Under the pieces are notes generated by a model. That model was not told where the DNA came from. It saw only the letters and a list, made by a program, of their open reading frames with translations, and did not search any database. Positions 26,431 to 34,965 of a stretch of 64,000 nucleotides of DNA are shown in pieces; within the stretch, counting starts at the first letter, position 1, and the number at the start of each line of letters is the position of its first letter. Source of the stretch: Paenibacillus sp. LHD-117 (lineage in GTDB: Bacteria > Bacillota > Bacilli > Paenibacillales > Paenibacillaceae); assembly GCF_030929555.1 (NCBI RefSeq), contig NZ_JAVFVT010000009.1:124001-188000 (forward strand). Direction: 5' to 3'. A program made the translations under genes and the position numbers.

Positions 26431-27513
26431 ATGGCACAGGCACCCGATATGTCCTATACAACCGACGAAATCGCGAAGCTCTTGAAGATCTCCAAGCTGA
26501 CCGTCTATGATTTGATCAAAAAAGGCGAGCTTCCCTCCTACCGCGTCGGCAAACAAATGCGTGTGGACGCCGCCGACCTCGAAGCGTACAAACGGAGGAA
26601 CCGCACGGTTAAGGAAGCCGAGCAGACGCCGCTCCCTCGTTCATCTCGGGCGGCGCTTGCCTCGCCGGCGGCCTTCAGTCATGGCGATGACCGGCAACAA
26701 GCGGCGAACGGATTGCCGACCGAAGTTTCGCCTGCCGCAAGCCAACGGGGAGCCGCGAACGCCGAATCGGCGAACGTATCGCCTCCCGCGAGCTTCGCTC
26801 AAGCCCCCCGTTCCATCGTCATTACGGGACAAGACATCAGCCTTGATATATTAGCCCGGCACCTGGAGCAGCAGGCGCCGGAGTTTCGTACGCTGCGCGC
26901 CCACGTCGGCAGCATGGACAGCCTGATTCGCATGTACAAGGGCGAAGCGGATCTCGTCAGCACCCACCTGCTGGACGGCGATTCCGGCGAGTATAACCTG
27001 CCCTATATCCGAAGTCTGCTCGTCGGCTCGCCTTACCTCGTCGTCAATCTGCTGACCAGAACCGCCGGGCTGTTCGTCGCGGCCGGCAATCCGCTCGGCA
27101 TCGGCGAATGGGCGGATCTGGCACGTCCGGGTTTGCGGTTCGCCAATCGGGAGCAAGGCTCCGGCGCGCGCGTGCTGCTCGACGAGCAACTGCGGCTCCA
27201 CGGCATTCCGCAGAGCAGCCTCCTCGGTTACGGCGACGTGTCGACGAACCACCTTTCCGTCGCGGCCAAAGTCGCCTCGGGCGATGCGGATGTCGGCGTA
27301 GGCACGGAGAAGGCCGCCGCCATCGTCCAGGGCGTGGATTTTGTCCCGCTCGTCAAGGAACGATACGATCTGGTCATGCTGAAGAAACCGGGCAACGGTC
27401 CCTGGATCGAAGCCGTGCTCCGCATTCTCCGGTCGGAATCGTTCAAGCGCGAGCTGCGCTCGATCGCTGATTACGACCTGAGCCGGACCGGCGAGATCAT
27501 CGCGGAAGCCTAG
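26431..27513 (+). CDS. HTH (excisionase-type) and PBP-like domain regulator
   Basis: 360-residue one-component regulator. Residues 5-52 form an excisionase-type helix-turn-helix (YTTDEIAKLLKISKLTVYDL then GELPSYRVGKQMRVDAADLE). A low-complexity linker leads to a periplasmic-binding-protein-like domain (about 135-350) with the oxyanion-binding pattern FANREQGSGARVLLDEQL seen in molybdate/tungstate regulators. It has no signal peptide, so it acts in the cytoplasm. Proximity to modAB suggests molybdate or tungstate as ligand and the modA promoter as target. ATG 26431 follows GGGAGGAA by 7 bases; upstream in-frame starts lack a site. Confidence 0.82.
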   Translation: MAQAPDMSYTTDEIAKLLKISKLTVYDLIKKGELPSYRVGKQMRVDAADLEAYKRRNRTVKEAEQTPLPRSSRAALASPAAFSHGDDRQQAANGLPTEVSPAASQRGAANAESANVSPPASFAQAPRSIVITGQDISLDILARHLEQQAPEFRTLRAHVGSMDSLIRMYKGEADLVSTHLLDGDSGEYNLPYIRSLLVGSPYLVVNLLTRTAGLFVAAGNPLGIGEWADLARPGLRFANREQGSGARVLLDEQLRLHGIPQSSLLGYGDVSTNHLSVAAKVASGDADVGVGTEKAAAIVQGVDFVPLVKERYDLVMLKKPGNGPWIEAVLRILRSESFKRELRSIADYDLSRTGEIIAEA

Positions 27514-27563
27514 CTGCGGGCTTGATCCACGCCGTTAGCAACCGGCTTGCGTCCCGATAAAAC

Positions 27564-27616
27564 AAAACAGCGGAAGCCATGGACGAGAAAGAGACGGTCC
27601 CAGCTTCCGCTGTTTT
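27564..27616. terminator. Bidirectional terminator
   Basis: Perfect 14-bp inverted repeat AAAACAGCGGAAGC / GCTTCCGCTGTTTT between the convergent regulator and ankyrin genes; A-run on one side and T-run on the other allow it to work in both directions. Confidence 0.85.
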
Positions 27617-27620
27617 AAAG

Positions 27621-28925
27621 TTATCGCGCTACTCCATGTCCGATAAGCACATTCTTCACTTCGTCTTTGCCGGCTGCGTGTTCGGGCAGATCGGATCCGG
27701 CTCTGATCAAACTCTCCGCTACCGCCGGATAATTACCGCGCGGATCCTCGCAATGCAAGGATCCCCAGATGCAGCTGCCCAGGGGAGACCCGCCATACTC
27801 GTTCAACAGATGAACGGATGCGCCCTGCTCGAGCAGCAATTGAACGAGCTCTACGTTCCCGCGAATAGCCGCACGATGAAGCGCCGTAAAGGATTGACTG
27901 CTTGCATTTACATCAAAACCAACCTCCAACATGAGGCGGACTGCTTCCACTCGATTATCCCACGCCGCGTCCGCGATCAAACCTTGATCCTCCGGTTGCA
28001 GGGATTGGACCATGTTCGGATGCGTACGAATGATGTGATGTACGGCTGCTCTGTCCGCTCCTCCGCAAGCAAGCAAAAATCTCTCCTCAACCGAAGCGTA
28101 ATTCAGCATCAGTTCAGTTATATCAGCATGTTTTAAACAGGCTGCGAGATAAAGCGGCCGGAATGCTCTACCGATTATATATTCATAAATATGTCCGCCA
28201 TCCGAAGAGCCGGAGGTAAAGTCTCCTTTTCCGATTTGAGCATGGACACTGCCCGGATCCGACTCAAGAATACGGCGAACCTGTTCGACATCTCCGAGCA
28301 TAATGGCCATGAAGATATCCGTTTGGGCGCCTCGTTTGATCAGATAGTTGCATTTATCCGGGTTGTCCACGGACCATTGGGCCGGTGTACTGCCGTGATC
28401 GACGTCACGCCTATCGATGTCTGCCCCGTGAGCAAGAAGAAAGTCTATGATCTCATGCGAAGTGGCAAAATGAAGCGGAACTTGTCCGTCGGGCCCCCGC
28501 TGATTGGCGAAAGAAGGGTCCTCTTCGGCCATCTTTTCGAGCGTATCCAACATGCCTAACGCTGCCGCTGCATGCGGGTCGACACGAGCGCCTCGCTCAA
28601 TTAAGTAATGCGCCAAGTCGTGATGGTTGTGATGCAGAACGCCGAAGCCTCCCGCCCACCAACTACTTTTGGCATTGATATCCGCGACATTCTCCAGCAA
28701 CAAATCGACCATCTCTCGATTGCCTCTCGAAGCCGCGACGACGATGGCCGGCGAATCGAATGAAAACCACGGTTCATCGATCCGCCTCGCTAATAAAGGA
28801 TGGCTTTGGAGTAATTGCGCCGTCGTTTCCACATCACCGGCTTGAACGGTTTGTATAAACTGCTCCATGGCAATCTTGTTCTGACCGTCTATTGAATCAA
28901 AAGAATCCCTGTTTATTTCATTCAT
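27621..28925 (-). CDS. Ankyrin-repeat protein
   Basis: 434-residue protein made almost entirely of ankyrin repeats, e.g. SPAIVVAASRGNREMVDLLL near residue 60, VPLHFATSHEIIDFLLAHGADID near 155 and TALHRAAIRGNVELVQLLLEQGA near 350. No signal peptide or membrane span. Ankyrin repeats mediate protein binding; partner unknown. ATG 28925 is preferred because GGAGGGTGA lies 9 bases upstream, and the earlier ATG 28943 precedes that site. It ends at a bidirectional terminator. The ankyrin protein and the upstream MFS gene are on the same strand but have no clear functional link. Confidence 0.88.
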   Translation of the reverse strand: MNEINRDSFDSIDGQNKIAMEQFIQTVQAGDVETTAQLLQSHPLLARRIDEPWFSFDSPAIVVAASRGNREMVDLLLENVADINAKSSWWAGGFGVLHHNHHDLAHYLIERGARVDPHAAAALGMLDTLEKMAEEDPSFANQRGPDGQVPLHFATSHEIIDFLLAHGADIDRRDVDHGSTPAQWSVDNPDKCNYLIKRGAQTDIFMAIMLGDVEQVRRILESDPGSVHAQIGKGDFTSGSSDGGHIYEYIIGRAFRPLYLAACLKHADITELMLNYASVEERFLLACGGADRAAVHHIIRTHPNMVQSLQPEDQGLIADAAWDNRVEAVRLMLEVGFDVNASSQSFTALHRAAIRGNVELVQLLLEQGASVHLLNEYGGSPLGSCIWGSLHCEDPRGNYPAVAESLIRAGSDLPEHAAGKDEVKNVLIGHGVAR

Positions 28926-28979
28926 GATAAGGTCACCCTCCATTGTGATAAGTAATGATCGAACCGCCGAAATAAAAAG

Positions 28980-30230
28980 TTATTCCGCCCGAACCTCCGG
29001 CACGCGCATAAGGATCACGATCCCGATGAGGAACAAGAGAACAAGGCTGAACACGCCCGCGTTTGTGTTGCCGGTCAGCTGCGCCGTCACCCCGACGAGC
29101 AGCGGTCCCAAGATCGAAGCAAACTTGTCGAAAATATTGTAAAACCCGAAAAACCGGTTGGCGCCCTGCTTCGGCACCATCCGAGCGAAATATGCGCGGC
29201 TCAGCGCCTGTATGCCGCCTTGCGAGGTGGCGACCAGCATCGCGAGCACCCAGAAGTCGAACGCCGACTTCATGAAATAGGCGTACACGCACACGATGAT
29301 ATAGACGACGATGCCGGCGTACAGCATGATTTTGCCCGAGAACCGATCCGCCAGACGGCCGTACAGCACCGCGAACGGAGCCGCGACGACCTGCGTGACG
29401 AACAAAATGATGAGCAGGTCCGTCGATTCGATGCCGAGGTCGGTTCCGTAAGCGGTGGACATCGTAATGATCGTTCCAACGCCGTCGATATAGAAGAAAT
29501 AGGCGAGCAAGAACAGGAAAATCGCGCGATGCCGCTTGATTTCCTTGAAGGTGGCGAAAAGCCGCCTGAAGCTGTTCGCGACGATTCGAGGCTCGCGGTC
29601 GATGTAATGCTTCTGGCGAACGTTGCGGAGCATCGGCAGGGTGAAGACTCCCCACCAGACGGCCGTGATGAAAAACGCGATTTGGCTGGCCGCCGTGACG
29701 GAGATCGGAAGAACCTCTTGCTGGGCTAGCAAAATGATCGCGATGCTGACGATAAAAGGAATCGTGCTCCCGATATACCCGAGCGCGAAGCCCCGGGCGG
29801 AAACTTTGTTCATCCGCTCGTCGTCCGTAACGTCCACGAGGAACGCGTCATAGAACACGTTGGAGCCGGCCGAGCCGATCGCGATGAACATATAACAGAC
29901 GAGCAGGAGCTGCCAGCTGTCGTTCGGAATAAACGTAAGCAGCGCGGTAGCGACGATGCCGAGCAGGCTGAAGCCGGCGAAAAACGTTTTTTTGAACCCT
30001 TGGTAGTCGGCAACCGTGCCCAGAATCGGACCTAACAAAGCAAGGATGAACGTCGAAATCGCGATCGCGTAACCCAGATAGGCCGTGGAATCCGCGGCGC
30101 TGACGCCGGCGTTCTCGGCCGAAGCTTTGTAGAACAGCGGAAAGACGGCCGTCGAGATGATAATTGAGTAAGCGGAATGGCCCCAGTCGTACCACATCCA
30201 GCTTCTTTCTTCCTTCGAAAATGACTTCAT
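28980..30230 (-). CDS. UMF1/Atg22-type MFS transporter
   Basis: Major facilitator of 416 residues with about twelve membrane spans. The N-terminal WMWYDWGHSAYSIIIST and the FYDAFLVDVT segment are characteristic of the UMF1 family (Bacillus YxiO, yeast Atg22-like effluxers). Substrate unknown; amino acid export is known only for the yeast relatives. ATG 30230 follows a run of purines. Single gene or loosely co-transcribed with the ankyrin gene 54 bases downstream. Confidence 0.87.
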   Translation of the reverse strand: MKSFSKEERSWMWYDWGHSAYSIIISTAVFPLFYKASAENAGVSAADSTAYLGYAIAISTFILALLGPILGTVADYQGFKKTFFAGFSLLGIVATALLTFIPNDSWQLLLVCYMFIAIGSAGSNVFYDAFLVDVTDDERMNKVSARGFALGYIGSTIPFIVSIAIILLAQQEVLPISVTAASQIAFFITAVWWGVFTLPMLRNVRQKHYIDREPRIVANSFRRLFATFKEIKRHRAIFLFLLAYFFYIDGVGTIITMSTAYGTDLGIESTDLLIILFVTQVVAAPFAVLYGRLADRFSGKIMLYAGIVVYIIVCVYAYFMKSAFDFWVLAMLVATSQGGIQALSRAYFARMVPKQGANRFFGFYNIFDKFASILGPLLVGVTAQLTGNTNAGVFSLVLLFLIGIVILMRVPEVRAE

Positions 30231-30302
30231 AAGGCTTGGCCTCCCGAATGGAACCGTTTGCTTTCATTGTATAGGAAATGCGGGATTTTCGGCGCAAAGA
30301 AC

Positions 30303-30342
30303 AAAAAAAATATATTGCGCTTTATTCGCTTATCGGCGCAAT
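30303..30342 (-). terminator. Orphan minus-strand terminator-like hairpin
   Basis: ATTGCGC and GCGCAAT (30342-30336 and 30320-30314) followed on the minus strand by a run of eight T. No minus-strand gene ends here. Confidence 0.45.
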
Positions 30343-30349
30343 TTAAACG

Positions 30350-30382
30350 AAACGGGTGATCATAACGATCAGCCCGTTTTTT
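30350..30382 (+). terminator. Orphan plus-strand terminator-like hairpin
   Basis: AAACGGG-T-GATC and GATC-AG-CCCGTTT followed by six T on the plus strand. No plus-strand gene ends here. The rest of the 30231-30542 gap shows no convincing ORF. Confidence 0.5.
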
Positions 30383-30542
30383 AATAGGGCCACAGGACGC
30401 ATTCGTTGCAACGTTGATAGGTTCACCTGCGACTGCTCAAAGTCCACATATGAAATCAATACTATAGTCCTATATCCAATTTCTAGAAAAAGAATTACCA
30501 TAAAGTTGGAAATGACAACATTATACAATTGGAGGATTGGTT

Positions 30543-31328
30543 ATGAGAAAAAGCATTTTCTGTGGTCCTAGCAACGGCGATGATCTCCACCCTGGCGTTT
30601 TCTAGCGTATCCGCAAATGGCGGTCGGGGTAATGTAGAAGGACCTACAGTGAAGGATGTCGTCAGCAGAGTGCGGTAATCAAGGAAGAATTCGAAGAAAT
30701 TCAAGCGAAGTATGGCTTCCTTCCTGTTGAAGAATCCGATTCTGATTTTCTAGTATCACCAATGTCGACTTCCAATGACGTCACATTAACGGATAGCCTA
30801 ACATACAATTCAACGACTAAGACATACTTTTTCTCCGGTGAGTGGCAATGGAACAACAACTACGATAACTTTGTAGACTTGGAGGATTTGGCGGCATTGC
30901 GATTATCTAATGCCTCTGGTTGGCTGATCACAAAGTCGTATGCTAAGACATGGGATAATTACGGTGTGGAAACTGGCTATGTAGATGAATTTGGGCAGCA
31001 TTCTCCATCAGATTCATTAGTAACAAAACGCTTCGAAGATGCTGGTGGAGTCGTATTCAATGTTATCGACTCATGGTATGCCGCCCATCTTCCCGTGTAT
31101 GAAACGTACAAAGGTCGTTGTTCCATGTACTTTAAGAAAACTTCTCCCACAGCTTCTACAACCAAAGCCTTCCTTGATTTTCATCATAATTGGAAGACAT
31201 ACGTCTGGAATGCCTCGGCCGAGTTTAGTAACATAGGCTTAACCGGCGTCAGCTATCAGTTAACGGTCACATATTCAGCGGCAAACAAGAATTTCCAAAG
31301 AAGCAGCGGAGGCAGAACTGCAAATTAG
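30543..31328 (+). pseudogene. Frameshifted gene for a secreted protein
   Basis: A GGAGG site precedes ATG 30543, but the frame stops after 20 codons. One base over, the sequence SVVLATAMISTLAFSSVSA reads as a signal peptide core, and that frame stops at 30676; the original frame then runs from about 30666 to the stop at 31328 (at least 188 residues, with DSLTYNSTTKTYFFSGEWQW). Two opposite single-base shifts, near 30550-30565 and 30660-30675, would restore one exported protein of about 260 residues. No family recognised. Either a young pseudogene or two sequencing errors. Confidence 0.7.
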
Positions 31329-31342
31329 GATGTGATTATTGA

Positions 31343-31507
31343 ATGAGCAGATTGAAAATCGGAATTTACTTGCTACTGAGTGCTGGAGTGCTATTTTATA
31401 TTCTTGGCGCAATTTTTAAAACGGATGCACCAGTCACCGATATTCTATTGTCATGTATCGTTGTTATTCTTTTTTATAAGGTGTTGTGGTCCACTGATCG
31501 GGATTAG
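31343..31507 (+). CDS. Tiny membrane protein
   Basis: 54-residue frame with two hydrophobic segments, IGIYLLLSAGVLFYILGAIF and ILLSCIVVILFYKVLW, separated by a short polar turn. It starts 14 bases after the frameshifted gene and ends before a strong terminator, so the two probably form one unit. No clear ribosome site beyond a weak GATG context. No family recognised. Confidence 0.5.
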   Translation: MSRLKIGIYLLLSAGVLFYILGAIFKTDAPVTDILLSCIVVILFYKVLWSTDRD

Positions 31508-31548
31508 TTGGCAATGAAAAGTCGAGTGATACATTTACACCTGATGAA

Positions 31549-31593
31549 TCAATAGAATAGAGCATCCTCGTATGAGGGTGCTCTTTCTATTGA
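31549..31593 (+). terminator. Long hairpin terminator
   Basis: TCAATAGAATAGAGCA and TGCTCTTTCTATTGA pair around CCTC/GAGG and a 4-base loop, giving an about 20-bp stem with internal T-run. It closes the unit of the two preceding frames. Confidence 0.75.
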
Positions 31594-31846
31594 ATAAATC
31601 GTATAAGGAATGTCCGTCACGTTTTCCAAATGCACGTTCACTTCGTCACCCCACAGAACTGGTCGGGACGCAGGTGCAGTTACAATTTCTCTAAATGTCC
31701 GATATCATCATCATCTTCGACCCTAAGATCAAGGGCTCACTCCCTCGCAAGACATGTGCTCATGCAGCTCGAAGAACTCTACGAATCAACCAATCGGAAT
31801 ATTCCTGAATAAGCCCATTATTACTGACACGTTAGCGGATTTTATC

Positions 31847-31876
31847 TTGCATGGGTAAGCGCTTAAATAGTATAAT
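31847..31876 (+). promoter_or_regulatory. tRNA-Pro promoter
   Basis: -35 TTGCAT (31847-31852), 18-base spacer and consensus -10 TATAAT (31871-31876), about 65 bases before the tRNA. Between the preceding terminator and this promoter (31594-31846) no intact gene is seen. Confidence 0.7.
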
Positions 31877-31942
31877 TGGGAATAATCGAATGAAGTGAGT
31901 ATGACGATATTTTTTTGGTATGACGATTCCTATATCAATCGT

Positions 31943-32016
31943 CGGGGTATGGCGCAGCCTGGTAGCGCGCACCCTTGGGGTGGGTGAGGTCGCACGTTCG
32001 AATCGTGTTACTCCGA
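31943..32016 (+). tRNA. tRNA-Pro (anticodon GGG)
   Basis: 74-base cloverleaf: acceptor CGGGGTA/TACTCCG with one G-T pair, D arm GCGC/GCGC with GG in the loop, anticodon stem CACCC/GGGTG with loop TTGGGGT giving GGG, T arm GCACG/CGTGT with loop TTCGAAT, discriminator A. The next bases are TCC, so the 3' CCA is not encoded and must be added. It reads proline codon CCC (and CCU). Confidence 0.95.
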
Positions 32017-32024
32017 TCCAAACA

Positions 32025-32074
32025 ACAAACAACCATCTTCGCCGCATGCGGCTGGGATGGTTGTTTGTTTGTTG
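32025..32074. terminator. Terminator between tRNA-Pro and ABC cluster
   Basis: Stem ACAAACAACCATC / GATGGTTGTTTGT with the inner palindrome GCCGCATGCGGC (32041-32052). It lies between the tRNA and the convergent solute-binding gene and can serve both strands. Confidence 0.8.
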
Positions 32075-32078
32075 CCGA

Positions 32079-33593
32079 TTATTTAGTCGCTGCCCACTCG
32101 TCCAATTGCTTCTGTTTCTCCGCGATCACCTTCTCGATGCCGGCCGCTTTCAGCGCGGCGTTGAACTTCGGCAAGTTCTCCGCCGGGTCAAGCGTTCCGG
32201 TCTCCAATCCCATCGCGTATTGCTGGATGACATTCTGGATGGCCGCGAGCTCCGTCTTGACCGGCTCCGGATTGTACATGAAGCCCAGCGCGGCCGACTT
32301 CTCCGCCCCTTTGTTGAACGTATCCATCTGTTCCCAGATGTCCGGACTGTCGGTCGTCCACGGATACGCCAGCAGCTGGTTGCCGAACATCCATCCTTGT
32401 CTCAAGTTGTAGCCGCTCGTTTTGGCATCCACGCCGTCCGCAAAATCGATCGTGCCGTTTTCGTTGACTTTGTAGTGCTTGCCTTCGATACCCCAATGAA
32501 GCAAATTAACGATTTCCTTATCCGTATACAGCAGGTTCAGGAACATCATCGCCCGCTCGGGATCCTTGGATGTCGACGCAATGGCAAGCATCGCGTTCGT
32601 AATCGTCAGCGTGTTCATCTTGGCCGGCGCAAGCTTAACTTCCGTCAATTCGACGCCGACCGCCGCACCTGTCTGCGTCGTAATACCGGGTTTGCCTTTG
32701 TTCGGCGTCGAGAAGCCGATTCCCGCCTTCAAGTAATCCCTGCCCGACTGGGTAGTCGTCGCGATGTCTTTCGGAATGTAGCCCTCTTTGTACCAGCCAT
32801 GAAGCGTAGTCACGAACTTGGCGTATTCCTCGCTCTCATATAGATTGACGACCTTCAAAGCGTTCGTGTCCGTCAGCACGCCGATCATGTCGCCAAGCGG
32901 ATCGATCGTCGTGAGCAGAAGCGGATAAGCGATGGATGCGCCGCCCGACGCCTTGCCGATCATGTACAGGTTAGGGTTGTTTTCTTTGACTTTCTTAAAG
33001 ACCGGCTCCAGGTCGTCGATCGTTTTGACCGCGCTTGTATCGATGCCGAACTGCTCCACCAGGTCTGTGCGCATTAACATGGTCGGGTAGGCGGCCAAGT
33101 CCCGAATGGTCGGAATGCCGTACGTTGTTCCACCAATCTTGGAAGCGGCGAGCACGCTCGGTTCGAACGCATCGATTAAACCTTGTCCGTGCGTTTGCAG
33201 CAGATCGTCGAGCGGAACGAGCTTTTTCTGGGCGACTTCGGAAATATATTGGTTCTCCCCGGTAAAGACGATGTCGAGCTTATCGTTCCCGGAAAACATG
33301 AGCACCTTCTGCTGCGTCCATGCCGCGGGTTCGATCCGCTTCAGCCTTACCGTCGCGTTAATTTTTTCTTTCGTCAGCTTGCTGATTTCCTGTTCAATCA
33401 AACCGAGATCGCGCTGGTCAGCACCCCAGAATGCGAGCGTTATTTCATAAGGCGCAAGCTCGTCGCCATCCCCCTTATTCCCTGTGTTTCCGCCTTTCTC
33501 GCCGTTTCCGCCGGTGGAAGAACTGCAAGCTCCCAGGAACATAAATAAGGCGAGCATGGATAACATCAATAAACGAACCGATTTTTCGAACAT
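32079..33593 (-). CDS. ABC sugar transporter solute-binding lipoprotein
   Basis: Extracellular receptor of 504 residues with lipobox FLGACSSS (Cys near residue 23), a Gly/Asn linker and the type 1 carbohydrate-binding fold. The C-terminal third with NLRQGWMFGNQLLAYPWTTD resembles the DUF3502 extension of LplA/YtcQ-type receptors, which bind oligosaccharides from complex glycans. It is the last gene of the minus-strand cluster from 38890, 138 bases after the MFS gene, and its likely partners are the two permeases at the head of the cluster. Ligand unknown. Confidence 0.88.
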   Translation of the reverse strand: MFEKSVRLLMLSMLALFMFLGACSSSTGGNGEKGGNTGNKGDGDELAPYEITLAFWGADQRDLGLIEQEISKLTKEKINATVRLKRIEPAAWTQQKVLMFSGNDKLDIVFTGENQYISEVAQKKLVPLDDLLQTHGQGLIDAFEPSVLAASKIGGTTYGIPTIRDLAAYPTMLMRTDLVEQFGIDTSAVKTIDDLEPVFKKVKENNPNLYMIGKASGGASIAYPLLLTTIDPLGDMIGVLTDTNALKVVNLYESEEYAKFVTTLHGWYKEGYIPKDIATTTQSGRDYLKAGIGFSTPNKGKPGITTQTGAAVGVELTEVKLAPAKMNTLTITNAMLAIASTSKDPERAMMFLNLLYTDKEIVNLLHWGIEGKHYKVNENGTIDFADGVDAKTSGYNLRQGWMFGNQLLAYPWTTDSPDIWEQMDTFNKGAEKSAALGFMYNPEPVKTELAAIQNVIQQYAMGLETGTLDPAENLPKFNAALKAAGIEKVIAEKQKQLDEWAATK

Positions 33594-33731
33594 CGCAAAT
33601 GACCTCCCTTGGATTTTCAGATTGAGTCGATGAAATATCCTTACACCTGCGTTGCATGTCTTTCAGGTTCCCATGCTGCCCGGGGAGGGAGGGACCCGTG
33701 ATATCGCCGATGCCCGCCCTCGTCCCCTTCG

Positions 33732-34931
33732 TCATGATGCCAATTCGGAACGTTTGCTGAACGCCAGCCACATGGACAAAAATCCGATGACGCCAGCCAC
33801 AGAAATAACGGCGCATATTTGATACATCGTCTGCGGACCCAAGCTCTCGAACATCCAGCCGCCGAACAATCCTGCGATGATGCCGGATATGCCGCCCCAA
33901 GTGAGCGCGTATATCGCCTGGCCGGTCGCCCGGTATTCGGCTGGAATGAGATGCGCGGACAGGCTCGTGCCGACGTAGTAATAGCCGCCGAACGTAATGC
34001 AGTGCAGTACTTGAATGAAAATGATGTCCAGAGGTCCGCTGACGATCGACATGAGCAGCCAACGGACAACGAACAACAGACTGATGGCGACCAGGCAGCC
34101 GAGCATCATTTTCGTCGATTTTTTCAAAAAACGGTCAAACAGAAGAAATACCGGAATTTCGAATATCGCCGACAGAAAGACGGACCAGCCGATTAGCTCG
34201 TTGGAGCCTCCCAGGTTGGATATATAAAGCGATACGAAGGTCTGGTTAATGGAATTGGGAACCGATATTAAAACTCCGAGAACAACGAATACAAAAAACA
34301 CTTTACTGGACAGCATGACCTTCCAATAGCTCTGTCTTTCTCTCTTCGCCTTGCTCGCGATCCTCCCTTGCGGCAGCCCGATCGTAAAGAGCAGCGAAAC
34401 GATCATCATGATGCCGTACAGCACCCATAGGTTAAGCAGCCCCATCCAGCTGAGGACGGGGCCGGCCAGTACCGCGATGATGGCCCAGCCGAGCGATCCC
34501 CACAGGCGGAAAGCGCCGAATTTATGTTTGGTGTTTTCGATCGCGTTCAGAATCAGGCTGTTGCTCTGCGAGAAGGTCGGACTGTTAAAGAAAAAGAAAA
34601 TGAGCATCAGGGCAAAAATGAAGACGTATTCCTTGGTCTGAAACACGATAATGGTCGCGATCAGATTGCCGATCAGCAGCATGATCAGAACTCGCTTAAC
34701 GTTCTGAAGCCTGTCGCTCCAATATCCCCAGAACGGGTTGGCGAAGATGGAGATGAACGGACCGCCTGCCATAATCATGCCAATCTCCACTTTGCTGAGC
34801 CCGATTTCCTGAAAATATAACGGAAAAAAGGACGTCAGTATCGCAATCGTGCCGTATAGGAAAAAGTTGAATCGCTTAAGTACGTTTAAGGACTTCTCGC
34901 TAACTTGCGCTTGAACCGATTGATCCGTCAT
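33732..34931 (-). CDS. MFS transporter (MFS_1-like)
   Basis: Membrane transporter of 399 residues with about twelve spans. The N-terminal half (LNVLKRFNFFLYGTIAIL, then GGPFISIFANPFWGYWSDR) resembles the MFS_1-like/LacY-type sugar or nucleoside symporters. It lies inside the carbohydrate cluster, 34 bases after the oxidoreductase, so it may move the same sugar or its product; direction is unknown. ATG 34931 follows a GGGGGG-rich site. Confidence 0.83.
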   Translation of the reverse strand: MTDQSVQAQVSEKSLNVLKRFNFFLYGTIAILTSFFPLYFQEIGLSKVEIGMIMAGGPFISIFANPFWGYWSDRLQNVKRVLIMLLIGNLIATIIVFQTKEYVFIFALMLIFFFFNSPTFSQSNSLILNAIENTKHKFGAFRLWGSLGWAIIAVLAGPVLSWMGLLNLWVLYGIMMIVSLLFTIGLPQGRIASKAKRERQSYWKVMLSSKVFFVFVVLGVLISVPNSINQTFVSLYISNLGGSNELIGWSVFLSAIFEIPVFLLFDRFLKKSTKMMLGCLVAISLLFVVRWLLMSIVSGPLDIIFIQVLHCITFGGYYYVGTSLSAHLIPAEYRATGQAIYALTWGGISGIIAGLFGGWMFESLGPQTMYQICAVISVAGVIGFLSMWLAFSKRSELAS

Positions 34932-34965
34932 CGGATTAACATTCCCCCCTTAACAGCCTAGAAGT

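Noticed and set aside
27621..28925. Host-interaction effector because of ankyrin repeats
   Set aside because: Nothing nearby suggests secretion or a host; ankyrin repeats alone do not show this.
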